From an uncultured Prevotella sp. (GTDB lineage: Bacteria; Bacteroidota; Bacteroidia; Bacteroidales; Bacteroidaceae): a stretch of 42,573 nucleotides of DNA. The notes below the pieces were generated by a model that was not told the DNA's origin, ran no database searches, and saw nothing but the letters and a program-made list of their open reading frames with translations. This document shows positions 31,095 to 40,541 of the stretch, piece after piece. Location of the stretch: positions 1 to 42,573 of the forward strand of contig CAMVAI010000021.1 in the NCBI GenBank assembly GCA_947165435.1. Direction: 5' to 3'. Each line of letters opens with the position of its first letter. Position 1 is the stretch's first letter. Made by a program: the position numbers and the translations under genes.

Positions 31095-32450
31095 CTAATT
31101 TTTACGGCAGACGAACAACAGGTGACGGCGCGCAGCATCGGTGGTGGCAAAGATATAGGTGTCGCCGCCGTCCTTCAACTTGAGCTTTTTGCGCAGCTGG
31201 TCAACAGACACAGGATAGTTGCGCACGGCAATATTGGCCGATTTCAACGAGGTAAAATTTTTACTAAAAAATGGCTTAAGTTTTCGCTCATTTCCCGATG
31301 AAATGGCCAATATTTGAAAGCGGCGACCAGGAAAATCGCCGATTTCATCGGTACTCACGAAGAGGTGGGAGTTAGCAGCCACCTGCCGCACGGGATAGCG
31401 GGCCTGCAGCTCGTCAAAGCAGCCTGCCTTCATCACCGAGGCGTTGGGTTCATAGAGATAGGTAGCCGTCGTCAGTTCGTCGCCGGTTCGCTGCGTGTCA
31501 ACCGCCGACACCTGCTCGTCGCCGGTTCGCTGTGTGTCAACAGCCAAATTGCAGAAAGGTGTAGATGGGTTCGCTGCCGGGGAGTAAGCCGCACGGTGGT
31601 CTTGCACCCACTCGAAGGTGCTGCTGTCGTTGACGCATACGACACGGAGGCTGTCCGTAGCCTGTTTCCGCAACAGCAGCAACAGCTCTTTGCACTCGTT
31701 GGCCACGCTGACAATATGGACTTCATGCACGTGGTGGGCGGCGGAAGACGGGAGAGAGGCGACGGACGCTGAACGATGGATGTCGGCAACGGCCTTACGC
31801 CAGTCGAGCATGGGCGACAGCTTCAGAACGACCGTGTCTGCTTTCTCGTTGAGCAGGGGCAGCAGCTCCAACACATTGGGGGTGCAGTCAGCAATGCCAT
31901 ACGTGCGCCCACCGTACTCGTTGCGGCGGGCAGGGTCGAGGTAAACGGCATCGGCATGGGTGAGCTGCGAAAGGGCATCGGCGGCAGAACCGCAGACCAC
32001 CGTGCAAGCGCCACCCGCCACATTGGAACAGCCGCAGACCTCTTTAGCCAGCAGCCCTAACAGCCGGAAGTTGTGGGTGGCGATGGTGCAGAGCGCTTCG
32101 TTGCGCTCCACATACACCCGCTCGGCAAAGCCCTGCGACATCCAGAAGAAATCGACACCAAAGCCGCCGGTCAGATCGACATACCGCCGCCCTCCCCGGA
32201 GCAGGGTGGCCTTATAGCGCGCCGTCTGCTCCGACGAGCATTGCTCCATATTGATATGCGGCGGGAAAATCAACCCCTCCGTCTCTGCCCATAAGGGAAG
32301 CTTGCGCCGCGAGGTCTGCCATCCGGCTATCTGCTGCAGGGCCATGGGCAGGTCAACCGCAGGGTCGTTGGTTCCCTGCAGGGCCAGCGTCCGCACGTCG
32401 GCGTGGCGGTGCTGGCGGACGTACGTCCAAGTGGCATCATTGATCATCAT
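31095..32450 (-). CDS. Class I SAM-dependent methyltransferase with THUMP-like C-terminal domain
   Basis: The 451-residue protein has a SAM-binding core at about 90-220: YVDLTGGFGVDFFWMS (motif I), YVERNEALC (motif II) and AVYLDPARRNEYGGRTY (the DPxR catalytic-region motif), and a C-terminal segment (about 380-451: AVRNYPVSVDQLRKKLKLKDGGDTYIFAT) resembling the THUMP-like domain of Bacteroidetes RNA methyltransferases. The target is probably RNA; which base is unknown. Residues about 304-325 contain a 13-residue tandem duplication (VDTQRTGDE repeated) that lengthens a loop. Two adjacent ATGs (32450, 32447) can serve as start. Confidence 0.85.
   Translation of the reverse strand: MMINDATWTYVRQHRHADVRTLALQGTNDPAVDLPMALQQIAGWQTSRRKLPLWAETEGLIFPPHINMEQCSSEQTARYKATLLRGGRRYVDLTGGFGVDFFWMSQGFAERVYVERNEALCTIATHNFRLLGLLAKEVCGCSNVAGGACTVVCGSAADALSQLTHADAVYLDPARRNEYGGRTYGIADCTPNVLELLPLLNEKADTVVLKLSPMLDWRKAVADIHRSASVASLPSSAAHHVHEVHIVSVANECKELLLLLRKQATDSLRVVCVNDSSTFEWVQDHRAAYSPAANPSTPFCNLAVDTQRTGDEQVSAVDTQRTGDELTTATYLYEPNASVMKAGCFDELQARYPVRQVAANSHLFVSTDEIGDFPGRRFQILAISSGNERKLKPFFSKNFTSLKSANIAVRNYPVSVDQLRKKLKLKDGGDTYIFATTDAARRHLLFVCRKN
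31476..31541 (-). repeat. In-frame tandem repeat in the methyltransferase gene
   Basis: 27-nt copies at 31476-31502 and 31515-31541 (about 25 of 27 identical, 39-nt period) add 13 residues to the protein, each copy giving VDTQRTGDE. The frame is kept. Confidence 0.9.
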
Positions 32451-32514
32451 ATCGCATAACCGTTTCTCGTAGCGTTTTTATATATAGCTGAGCGTTTATT
32501 TCACCGTTTTGCTG

Positions 32515-32522
32515 CAAAGGTA
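32515..32522 (-). promoter_or_regulatory. -7 element of the methyltransferase gene
   Basis: TACCTTTG on the minus strand (32522-32515), about 65 nt before the start; a CTTG-like -33 lies 20 nt further (32546-32543). It is divergent from the carbonic anhydrase promoter. Confidence 0.5.
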
Positions 32523-32606
32523 GTGATTTTTCGGCAGATTACCAAGGTTTTTCATATATAAGTCTTTCCAATGTACTGATTTTCGTGGAGAGATTTCCAC
32601 AATTCT

Positions 32607-32637
32607 CTTTGTTATTTCGACTATTTTCCCTAACTTT
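32607..32637 (+). promoter_or_regulatory. Bacteroidetes-type promoter of the gamma-carbonic anhydrase gene
   Basis: TTTG (32607-32610), a 19-nt spacer, and TAACTTTG (32630-32637) match the consensus exactly. The leader to ATG 32720 is about 78 nt. Confidence 0.75.
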
Positions 32638-32719
32638 GCGGCGCGATTGCAAATGCAGCCTGGAAAAGGCGTTGTGCATCCCACAACAAACGTATAAGAA
32701 AAGACAACGAAGAACAGAT

Positions 32720-33226
32720 ATGGCACTGATTAAAAGTTATCGCGGTCTGACTCCCCGGTGGGGCAAGGACTGCTACTTCAGCGAGAACGCCACGATAGTG
32801 GGCGACGTACAGATGGGCGACGAGTGCTCCGTGTGGTTTAATGCCGTGGTGCGCGGCGACGTGGCCCCCATCACCATCGGCAACTGTACCAACGTGCAGG
32901 ACGGGTCGTGCATCCACGTGACCCACGAGACGGGACCGACGCACATCGGCAACTACGTGACGATAGGACACAACGTCACGGTGCATGCCTGCACCATCCA
33001 CGACCACGCCCTCATCGGCATGGGCTCTACCCTGCTCGACGGGTGCGAGGTGGGCGAAGGAGCCATCGTGGCGGCCGGGGCCTTGGTGCTGCAAAACACC
33101 AAGATTCCGCCGCACGAGATATGGGGCGGCGTGCCCGCCAAGTATATCAAGCCCACCCGGCCCGGACAAACCGACAACGCCGAGCACTATGTGGCCTACT
33201 CGAAATACTATCTGAACGGGGAATAA
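32720..33226 (+). CDS. Gamma-carbonic anhydrase family protein
   Basis: The 168-residue protein is a left-handed beta-helix with hexapeptide repeats (ATIVGDVQMGDECSVWFNAVVRGDV, ITIGNCTNVQDGSCIHVTHETG, THIGNYVTIGHNVTVHACTIHDHALIGMGSTLLDG). The histidines in THIGNYVTIGHNVTVHACTIHDH are placed like the zinc ligands of gamma-carbonic anhydrases. The family hydrates CO2 or has acyltransferase-like relatives without that activity; the retained His pattern favours a metal enzyme. A long upstream frame from 32585 lies within the promoter and is rejected. It has its own promoter and is followed by a DUF3089 gene 63 nt downstream. Confidence 0.92.
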   Translation: MALIKSYRGLTPRWGKDCYFSENATIVGDVQMGDECSVWFNAVVRGDVAPITIGNCTNVQDGSCIHVTHETGPTHIGNYVTIGHNVTVHACTIHDHALIGMGSTLLDGCEVGEGAIVAAGALVLQNTKIPPHEIWGGVPAKYIKPTRPGQTDNAEHYVAYSKYYLNGE

Positions 33227-33289
33227 GGCGCGAAAGACAGCAGGAATCATTCCAACGAAAAAGTATAACTTCATCATTTGGCAAAGAGC

Positions 33290-34270
33290 ATGAAAGAAAA
33301 TCGTTTGTCACAGACCGTCAACAGAATTTTACGATTATCCTCCGTCGCACTTGTCACTCTGGTAGCATGGACCTCGTGCCAACCCCGTAAGACAGGCATC
33401 GCACAGCTTCCCAAAGAGCCCGACTATCAAGACACCACACAGTGGTATATCACCGACAGAAAGGCCGCCGCCGACGTGTTCTATATTATATCGACAGAGA
33501 CAGGCGACTATGTGCTGCCCAATGGCGAGACCTGCCATTATGCCGATACCTATCGCGACAGCCTCAGGGCAACGCTCTACGCAGAGATGCTTGGCGTGGA
33601 TACGCTCATAAGCGGACGGCTGAACTTCTTCTCACCCTACTACCGGCAGTGCTCGCTGCAGAGTTTCGAGAACGACAGTCTGAAGGCAGAACGCATGCCC
33701 CTGCCGCTGGACGATGTGCGCCGCGCCTTCAAACACTATCTGAAGCACCTCAATGGCGGCCGTCCTTTCATCCTGGCAGGATTCTCACAAGGGGCTCAAA
33801 TCATGGTGGAACTGATGAAGGAGATGGACGAAGAGACCTACCGACACATGATAGCAGCCTATGCCATCGGCACCACCATCCTTGAGAGCCACCCTCACAT
33901 CGTAGCTGCCAAAAGAGCAGACGATACAGGTGTCACCATCTGTTATAACTCCGTGCGCGACACCACCTGCGCCTTGCAGGGATGGGAGAAGAACCGTGTG
34001 GCCATCAACCCCGTAAACTGGCGGACAGACAGCGTTCCCGCCACGCTGATTACCGAACCGTCGCCACTGCTGCCCTTAGCAGAGCAGAAGAAAGACACGA
34101 TGAGCATTCGGCTCGACATGGCTACGGGCCTGCTGATTGTAGAAGGCTTCACAGCACAAGACTACGTATTGCCCCTGATAGGCCGGGAGGGCAACTACCA
34201 CTCGCGAGAGATATGGCTCTACCGCAACCAACTCCGTGAGAACATAGCCCTCAGGGCGGCATCCTTCTGA
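33290..34270 (+). CDS. DUF3089 family lipoprotein, alpha/beta-hydrolase-like
   Basis: The 326-residue lipoprotein has a signal ending WTSC (Cys30) without acidic residues after it, so it should stay in the periplasm. The body has DVFYIISTET, SPYYRQCSL and the nucleophile elbow GFSQGAQ (Ser in GFSQG), the signature of DUF3089 alpha/beta hydrolases. The substrate is unknown; esterase-like activity is a reasonable guess. An alternative TTG start at 33278 would add four residues; ATG 33290 is preferred. It lies downstream of gamma-carbonic anhydrase, and gdhA has its own promoter after it. Confidence 0.82.
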   Translation: MKENRLSQTVNRILRLSSVALVTLVAWTSCQPRKTGIAQLPKEPDYQDTTQWYITDRKAAADVFYIISTETGDYVLPNGETCHYADTYRDSLRATLYAEMLGVDTLISGRLNFFSPYYRQCSLQSFENDSLKAERMPLPLDDVRRAFKHYLKHLNGGRPFILAGFSQGAQIMVELMKEMDEETYRHMIAAYAIGTTILESHPHIVAAKRADDTGVTICYNSVRDTTCALQGWEKNRVAINPVNWRTDSVPATLITEPSPLLPLAEQKKDTMSIRLDMATGLLIVEGFTAQDYVLPLIGREGNYHSREIWLYRNQLRENIALRAASF

Positions 34271-34331
34271 CACTAAACTCTTTTCATTTTAACAAACTGT
34301 AACTTTTTGCAGAAAATATTCGGCAGTTTTC

Positions 34332-34362
34332 TTTGCCATGTGAAGAAAATTGCCTATTTTTG
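34332..34362 (+). promoter_or_regulatory. Bacteroidetes-type promoter of gdhA
   Basis: TTTG (34332-34335), a 19-nt spacer, and TATTTTTG (34355-34362) match the consensus exactly. The leader is about 55 nt and A-rich before ATG 34422. Confidence 0.8.
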
Positions 34363-34421
34363 TGCTGTCTAACTAACAATATGATATACACCATATTCTA
34401 ATAACTAAAAATAACGATACT

Positions 34422-35759
<1,338 letters not shown>

Positions 35760-35763
35760 ACAA

Positions 35764-35805
35764 ATGAGAAATGAGAAATGAGAAGTGAGAAATGAGAAGT
35801 GAGAA
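35764..35805 (+). repeat. 7-bp repeat array after gdhA (ATGAGAA/GTGAGAA)
   Basis: Six copies of a 7-bp unit begin 4 nt after the gdhA stop, with further degenerate copies to about 35845. The unit is the reverse complement of the array at 35913-35996, so the two can pair into a long stem. Confidence 0.9.
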
Positions 35806-35879
35806 GGGATGCCAAGTGAGAAGTAATGCAAGTGAGAAGTAATGCCCATATAGCAAACAGAAAGGGGACGGCACAAGTC

Positions 35880-36575
35880 ATGAAAAGGCTTTGTGTCGGC
35901 CTCTTCATTTTTCATTTCTCATTCCTCATTTCTCATTTCTCATTTCTCATTCCTCATTTCTCATTCCTCATTCCTCATTCCTCATTCCTCATTTCTCATT
36001 TAGACAATGTCGCCTGTGCCCAGAGCCGGCAGGAGGGCAAGGCCTCGTTCTACTCGAAGCGGCTGAGCGGGCGACGGACGGCCAGCGGCGAGCGGATACA
36101 CCCCGACTCGCTGACGTGTGCCCACCGCACACATCCGTTCGGCACGAAGCTGATGGTGTATAATCCGGCCAACGGCAAGAGCGTCATCGTGCGCGTCACG
36201 GATCGCGGCCCGTTTGTCAGGGGGCGCATCATCGACCTCTCGTGGCGTGCCGCCAAGGAGTTAGACATCATCGGTCATGGGGTGGCAATCGTTATTGTAC
36301 AAAAAGTGTCCGACTTCGTAGTGCCCTATCTGCCCACCGACTCCATCGACATTCCGGAGCTGGAGCTGGAGACCGACGACGTCGGCACGAAACCTACTCC
36401 TTACTGGCAGGACGAACAGAAGCCGGTTCAGCCACAGACACAGGGAGCGCAGCACAAGAAGCAGGAGGCACCAACTCCCAAGCAGGGAGCGCAGCACAAG
36501 AAGCAGGAGGCACCAACCCCCAAGCAGGGAGCACAGCACAAGAAGCAGGAAGCACCTCACAAGAAGAAGAAGTAA
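35880..36575 (+). CDS. RlpA-like double-psi beta-barrel protein with repeat-encoded signal peptide
   Basis: The 231-residue protein has an RlpA/DPBB domain (about 62-140: [59 protein letters not shown], with the catalytic-type HPFGT and Asp-Arg-Gly). RlpA lytic transglycosylases cut glycan strands at septal peptidoglycan. The signal peptide (1-53) is unusual: its core is a 7-residue HFSFLIP-type repeat translated from 12 copies of a 7-bp unit, ending in VACA before Gln54. The C-terminus has three 14-residue repeats ([14 protein letters not shown] type) instead of a SPOR domain. ATG 35880 is preferred to 35826, which lies in the repeats. Copy-number change would shift the frame. Confidence 0.85.
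   Translation: MKRLCVGLFIFHFSFLISHFSFLIPHFSFLIPHSSFLISHLDNVACAQSRQEGKASFYSKRLSGRRTASGERIHPDSLTCAHRTHPFGTKLMVYNPANGKSVIVRVTDRGPFVRGRIIDLSWRAAKELDIIGHGVAIVIVQKVSDFVVPYLPTDSIDIPELELETDDVGTKPTPYWQDEQKPVQPQTQGAQHKKQEAPTPKQGAQHKKQEAPTPKQGAQHKKQEAPHKKKK
35913..35996 (+). repeat. 12-copy 7-bp tandem array inside the RlpA signal peptide
   Basis: Twelve units of CATTTCT or CATTCCT, plus a partial copy, run uninterrupted within the coding region just after ATG 35880. Twelve units make 84 nt, so the frame is open now. The unit length is not a multiple of three. Confidence 0.95.
36441..36556 (+). repeat. 42-bp repeats encoding the RlpA C-terminal tail
   Basis: Copies start at 36441, 36483 and 36525, differing by a few bases. 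They encode Gln/Lys/Pro-rich 14-residue units that probably form a flexible, positively charged extension that could bind peptidoglycan or nucleic acid. Confidence 0.9.
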
Positions 36576-36588
36576 CGGCTACTTCTTC
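36566..36588. terminator. Convergent-gene hairpin overlapping both coding ends
   Basis: GAAGAAGT (36566-36573) and ACTTCTTC (36581-36588) form an 8-bp stem with a 7-nt loop. It spans the RlpA stop and the last codons of the convergent lipoprotein gene; only 3 nt separate the two genes. Without a T-run its terminator strength is uncertain. Confidence 0.45.
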
Positions 36589-37436
36589 CGCGTTTGCAAC
36601 ACAAATTCCTTTACCTGCGACGTAATCTCACGGTTGCCCTGAGCCACCGCGACACGGATGACGGCTTCGCCATCCTTCAGTCGGCTGTCGGCCAGAATGG
36701 TGGCCGTATAGCGCACGCCGCTGTTCGGCGCGATGCTCTCAATATGCAGGTTGGGCGAGATATGTATATGCTTGTTGCCAGTGGTATCGAAGACGGTAGG
36801 CTGCACGTCGTAGATGGTCTGCGACGAGCGGTTCATAATCTCGAACGTCACCTTGCACTCCTCGCCACGGCGGATGACACCGTCGCGGTCGGCATCGACG
36901 ACACGGGCATTGCGAATCTCTATCAGCGAGTTGAACCGCACATGATAGCCGGGCTCCACGTCGGCAGCCGAGGGGGTATAGGTGCGGGGCTTGGCAGCCG
37001 TATAGTCGCCGTGCGTGCCACGTCCGTCGCGCGGACCGGCACCGTCGAAGTCGATACGGTCGTCGCCGCTGTTCGTGGCGTCGAAACCGCTGTCATCGTT
37101 GCCGCCATAGCCGGTGTTGTCATAGCCAGACCTATCATAGCCCGACGATGAACGGCGGCTACGGGCCTCGCGGTCGCGGCGGTATTCAGCAGCCTCTTCG
37201 GCACGCTGGCGGTCGGCAGCGGCTCCCACGGCAGCACCCACAGCGGCGCCACCGGCCATGCCGACAACGGTGCCTAAATCTCTGCCACGCCAACCGCCGG
37301 AGATGCCTCCGATGGCAGAACCGAGCACAGAACCGATGGCAGCACCGGCGTATGCGCCCTGACCGGTATAGGTGCTGCAACCACTGAGCAGCAGGGCAGC
37401 ACCAAGGAATAAGATAAACAAGTTCTTCTTCATCAT
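36579..37436 (-). CDS. Glycine-zipper lipoprotein
   Basis: The 285-residue lipoprotein has a signal ending LSGC (Cys20), then a glycine-zipper region (about 24-75: GAYAGAAIGSVLGSAIGG..., VVGMAGGAAVGAAVGAAAD), a charged, Ser/Gly/Asp-rich linker (about 80-150) and a C-terminal beta domain (about 160-285: VRFNSLIEIRNARVVDADRDGVIRRGEECKVTFEIMNRS...) that resembles an immunoglobulin-like fold. Glycine zippers insert in or pack against membranes, so it is probably an envelope structural protein. The specific role is unknown. MMKK start: ATG 37436, with 37433 as an alternative. Confidence 0.8.
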   Translation of the reverse strand: MMKKNLFILFLGAALLLSGCSTYTGQGAYAGAAIGSVLGSAIGGISGGWRGRDLGTVVGMAGGAAVGAAVGAAADRQRAEEAAEYRRDREARSRRSSSGYDRSGYDNTGYGGNDDSGFDATNSGDDRIDFDGAGPRDGRGTHGDYTAAKPRTYTPSAADVEPGYHVRFNSLIEIRNARVVDADRDGVIRRGEECKVTFEIMNRSSQTIYDVQPTVFDTTGNKHIHISPNLHIESIAPNSGVRYTATILADSRLKDGEAVIRVAVAQGNREITSQVKEFVLQTRKK

Positions 37437-37457
37437 CGTATCATCGTTTTGTCGTTG

Positions 37458-37488
37458 CAAAGGTATGAAGAATACGGCAAACGACAAG
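37458..37488 (-). promoter_or_regulatory. Putative promoter of the glycine-zipper gene
   Basis: TACCTTTG on the minus strand (37465-37458) matches the -7 consensus, with CTTG (37488-37485) 19 nt upstream as a one-mismatch -33. Confidence 0.5.
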
Positions 37489-37538
37489 GGGGATTTTCCC
37501 GAAAACAGCATAGGGAGAACCCTACGGCTGGATGATTA

Positions 37539-39203
37539 CTACCGCACGACGACTTTCTTGCCATGGATAATGTATAGCCCACGGCACGGTTTAGACACCC
37601 GCTGCCCCTGCAGATTGTAACAATTACCGTCGGTGGGTGGCAATACACGAACGGCATCTACGGCCATCGTCTCGCCCAAGCCTAACAGCAGGAATTCTGG
37701 TGCAGCAGCTCCGGTATTCAGATAGACCTGCCACTGAGGCAAGGAGCTCTCGGACGCCCAGTGCAGGAAGCCCACCTCGCCGCTGCGGCTGGCCAGCACA
37801 TAGACACCGGCACCCTTGGCCGTGGTGCCGTCGGAGACCGACAGCCCCGTGTCAGACACACTGCCGATTGCCGTCGTAACGGGTATGGCGTAAGTACCGG
37901 GAGTGTCGCTGTAGAGTACGGCTCCTTGACCGGCTGGCACGATGCCGTCGCTAATCTGTTCCAACCAAACCTTTCCTGACTCTATAGCGGCTTTGTAGGC
38001 ACGGATGTCTGTACCGCTGAAGTCGAGCGAATAAGATGCGCCAACGGTGGCAAACTTCGCCTGTTTGATGGTGATGTCGCGTGTGGCGGCAAACGTGTTG
38101 GCATCCAGAGTTGTTAGTCCGTATAATGATGACGTTTTGCCGACAACAGTTATCCGACAGCCTAATAGGCCGGGATGGCTCTTCAGACCGTAGGCCGTCT
38201 GCAACGAACTGGCTATAGTGACAGGAAGGACGCGGTGGATGGCTGTCTCACCTTTTGTGTCGGCAATGGCTATCTCGTCATCGGTAGTAGCTGTAGCTGA
38301 CAGTGTGTTGGCATTTGTATGTTGGCCGACAATATAACCAGTGAAATAGACGTCGCTGCCAATAGTGGCCTTACCTGAAAGCAGTGCCTCTATACTGTAA
38401 GGATGGGCTGCCGTGCCGTCGCCCTCATATACCGTCAGCGTATAGAATGTTTCGTCGGCTTGATAGTTGGCCGTTGCTGCCGACGATGCCGTAATTCGAG
38501 TGGAGCCAATGCCAACAAGTGAGACCGCTCCAGTCGCTGCATCTACGGTGGCAACATCAGGATTGCTGGAGGTGTAGCTGATTGTGCCGTCGAAGCCTGC
38601 GGCATGATTCAGTATGGCGGGGGAAAAGGATTCGCCCAGCTTGATGCATTGCCGTGATTGGTCGAACTGGAGCGCTGCATCGTCTGACGTTTCCTCAACT
38701 AGTTGATAGATGCAGATGTTTCTCGGCGAGGTTGCTTCAGCCAGCGGATAGACTTTATATCTGTAGTCACCAGCAGACATGTAGCCTATACTCCTATTGT
38801 CACTGTTCTTAATGATAAATGTCCCGTCGGATTGCAGTTGGAATGTCCAAAAGGAGATGTATTCAGAGGTTGTTATATTGTAAAGACCTGTATTTCCGCT
38901 CTTGCTGGAAAGGAAATCCCCACTGACAATATTCTTCATTTTCATGCCACTGGTCTGTTTGCTCACTCCCCATACATACGCTTCGGAACCGGAAAGCCCT
39001 GTAGCTTTATATGTCGCGATTGTCTGCAAAGCATTGCTCGATAATTTTCCAGTCATCACTCTCCCACTTTGCTCGAACACATATCTTCCACCATCTTTCA
39101 CACTGCTTACACGTTTTAGCCTATATGTGGTGGCAAACAAGAAAAGAGGCATCCCTATTAGCAGTAGCCAAAGGGATGCCCGACGTTGATATTGATTACT
39201 CAT
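37539..39203 (-). CDS. Secreted protein with Ig-like and DUF6359-type domains
   Basis: The 554-residue protein has an N-terminal signal/TM segment (LWLLLIGMPLFLFATTY), a jelly-roll-like region, an Ig-like (BIG2-type) domain (about 205-265: ISYTSSNPDVATVDAATGAVSLVGIGSTRITASS), and a region starting YEGDGTAAHPYSIEALLSG (about 270-370) resembling DUF6359. It ends NLQGQRVSKPCRGLYIIHGKKVVVR, a short C-terminal tail very common on secreted Prevotella proteins and similar to a type IX secretion/sorting tail. It is probably a cell-surface or secreted adhesin or binding protein. The gene is more AT-rich than its neighbours. Confidence 0.75.
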   Translation of the reverse strand: MSNQYQRRASLWLLLIGMPLFLFATTYRLKRVSSVKDGGRYVFEQSGRVMTGKLSSNALQTIATYKATGLSGSEAYVWGVSKQTSGMKMKNIVSGDFLSSKSGNTGLYNITTSEYISFWTFQLQSDGTFIIKNSDNRSIGYMSAGDYRYKVYPLAEATSPRNICIYQLVEETSDDAALQFDQSRQCIKLGESFSPAILNHAAGFDGTISYTSSNPDVATVDAATGAVSLVGIGSTRITASSAATANYQADETFYTLTVYEGDGTAAHPYSIEALLSGKATIGSDVYFTGYIVGQHTNANTLSATATTDDEIAIADTKGETAIHRVLPVTIASSLQTAYGLKSHPGLLGCRITVVGKTSSLYGLTTLDANTFAATRDITIKQAKFATVGASYSLDFSGTDIRAYKAAIESGKVWLEQISDGIVPAGQGAVLYSDTPGTYAIPVTTAIGSVSDTGLSVSDGTTAKGAGVYVLASRSGEVGFLHWASESSLPQWQVYLNTGAAAPEFLLLGLGETMAVDAVRVLPPTDGNCYNLQGQRVSKPCRGLYIIHGKKVVVR

Positions 39204-39334
39204 AGTGTTTTGTAGTCTTTACATTTATTCCGCGAAAATAGGAAAAAATCCTGACATGTCCAAGCGTACTCCGGATTTTTTGCACGTCTGTAACATATTT
39301 TAATATAATTTTCACTATTGGCACCTGCTAAGTA

Positions 39335-39856
39335 TTACAACTTTATTCCTGCTGTAAAATAGACAAAGCCATGACTTGGCATCAAATCGTTTCGCGACTT
39401 CTCATAACGGAAGCCTATGCCCAGGACCCCCGCGACCTTCGACTTTCCAAAGAGTTGGTTCCACGACAGAGATGTATCATAAAAAGTATGTTTCCAGTCT
39501 GGACTGCCAATGGTGGAACCGATTTTCAGCTTCAACGGCAGCGAATAACTCGGCTTGTCTATAAAGTCATACATCAGGCCCCCGCCTATATCGACACTAT
39601 TGTAGTAGCTTTTTATGCCGTCTTCTCGCAGATGGTGGCTCTGGATGTCAAGGCCGCCCAGTACAGACAAGTGCTTATATACAACCACTCCCAAGTCCAG
39701 GTGATATCCATGCATCGTCATCCCCTTATTCCGTAATGACGTCTGCATACCCAGCTCAATACTCATGTGCAATGACTTTTTTTCTCCATCAGCTGCGCAC
39801 TGGCCTTGTGCATTCAGCGTACAGGCGAGCAGCAATGCTAATAATAGTTTTTTCAT
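39335..39856 (-). CDS. Small outer-membrane-type beta-barrel protein
   Basis: The 173-residue protein has a signal peptide (MKKLLLALLLACTLNA, cleavage probably before Gln17) and alternating hydrophobic/polar strands (LHMSIELGMQTSL, YHLDLGVVVYKHLSVLGGLDI, SVDIGGGLMYDF, LPLKLKIGSTIG, VAGVLGIGFRYE), ending with FVYFTAGIKL, an aromatic-rich terminal strand. The pattern suggests a small outer-membrane barrel. No family is recognised. It is separated from its neighbours by AT-rich spacers of about 130 and 160 nt and has no obvious promoter box. Confidence 0.7.
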   Translation of the reverse strand: MKKLLLALLLACTLNAQGQCAADGEKKSLHMSIELGMQTSLRNKGMTMHGYHLDLGVVVYKHLSVLGGLDIQSHHLREDGIKSYYNSVDIGGGLMYDFIDKPSYSLPLKLKIGSTIGSPDWKHTFYDTSLSWNQLFGKSKVAGVLGIGFRYEKSRNDLMPSHGFVYFTAGIKL

Positions 39857-39955
39857 TCTTCTTTCTATTTAACGTGAGTTCGACGAAAATTCTTCCAACT
39901 CGGCTATCCGTTTTTTATTCTTATCTACTTCAAGAATCACATACTATATACTCTT

Positions 39956-39994
39956 AAAAAAAAGTGGGTCACAGCCAGATGACAGTGCCCCACT
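39956..39994 (-). terminator. Intrinsic terminator of the ribosomal operon
   Basis: On the minus strand a stem of GTGGG with CCCAC (39993-39989 and 39968-39964) with additional pairing (GCAC/GTG), followed by eight Ts (complement of 39956-39963), lies 25 nt after the rplQ stop. It ends the rpsK-rpsD-rpoA-rplQ transcript. Confidence 0.75.
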
Positions 39995-40017
39995 CTATAT
40001 AGAATCTCTAAGAAATA

Positions 40018-40533
40018 TTACTCAGCCTTTGCCTCTTCTGCAGCAGGTGCCTCGGCGGCGGGAGCCTCTTCGGCCTTCACCTCTTCGGCAGCGGGAGCAG
40101 CCTCGGCCTTGGCGGCAGACGACTTGCGCGAACGGCGAGTCTTCTTCTCAGCCTTCGGACCCTTGAGCATGTTCTCGTCGAAGTCAACCAGCTCGATGAA
40201 GCATATCTCGGCAGCATCGCCCTGGCGGAAACCAAGACGGATGATGCGGGTGTAGCCACCGGGGCGGTCGCCTACCTTCTGGGCCACCGGACCGAAGAGC
40301 TCTTTCAGAGCCTCCTTGTTCTGCAGGTAGCTGAAGACTACACGACGCGAGTTGGTGCTGTCGTCCTTAGAGCGCGTGATGAGCGGCTCAACATATTTCT
40401 TAAGTGCCTTTGCCTTGGCGAGGGTCGTAGTGATTCTTTTGTGCATGATCAGCGAGATGGCCATGTTGGCAAGCATGGCACGGCGGTGATCAGCAGTACG
40501 GCCCAGATGATTGAATTTCTTTCCGTGTCTCAT
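40018..40533 (-). CDS. rplQ: Large ribosomal subunit protein bL17
   Basis: The 171-residue protein starts [21 protein letters not shown], the invariant bL17 opening, and continues with [32 protein letters not shown]-terminal extension (about 130-171) is rich in Lys, Ala and Glu ([15 protein letters not shown]..., then [13 protein letters not shown]), characteristic of Bacteroidetes. It sits at the exit-tunnel side of the ribosome. It is 8 nt after rpoA and is the last gene of the operon. Confidence 0.98.
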   Translation of the reverse strand: MRHGKKFNHLGRTADHRRAMLANMAISLIMHKRITTTLAKAKALKKYVEPLITRSKDDSTNSRRVVFSYLQNKEALKELFGPVAQKVGDRPGGYTRIIRLGFRQGDAAEICFIELVDFDENMLKGPKAEKKTRRSRKSSAAKAEAAPAAEEVKAEEAPAAEAPAAEEAKAE

Positions 40534-40541
40534 TTTTGTTT

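Noticed and set aside
35913..35996. Possible CRISPR or assembly artefact
   Set aside because: A uniform 7-bp tandem array without spacers; it is kept in frame with a signal peptide, so it is reported as a coding repeat.
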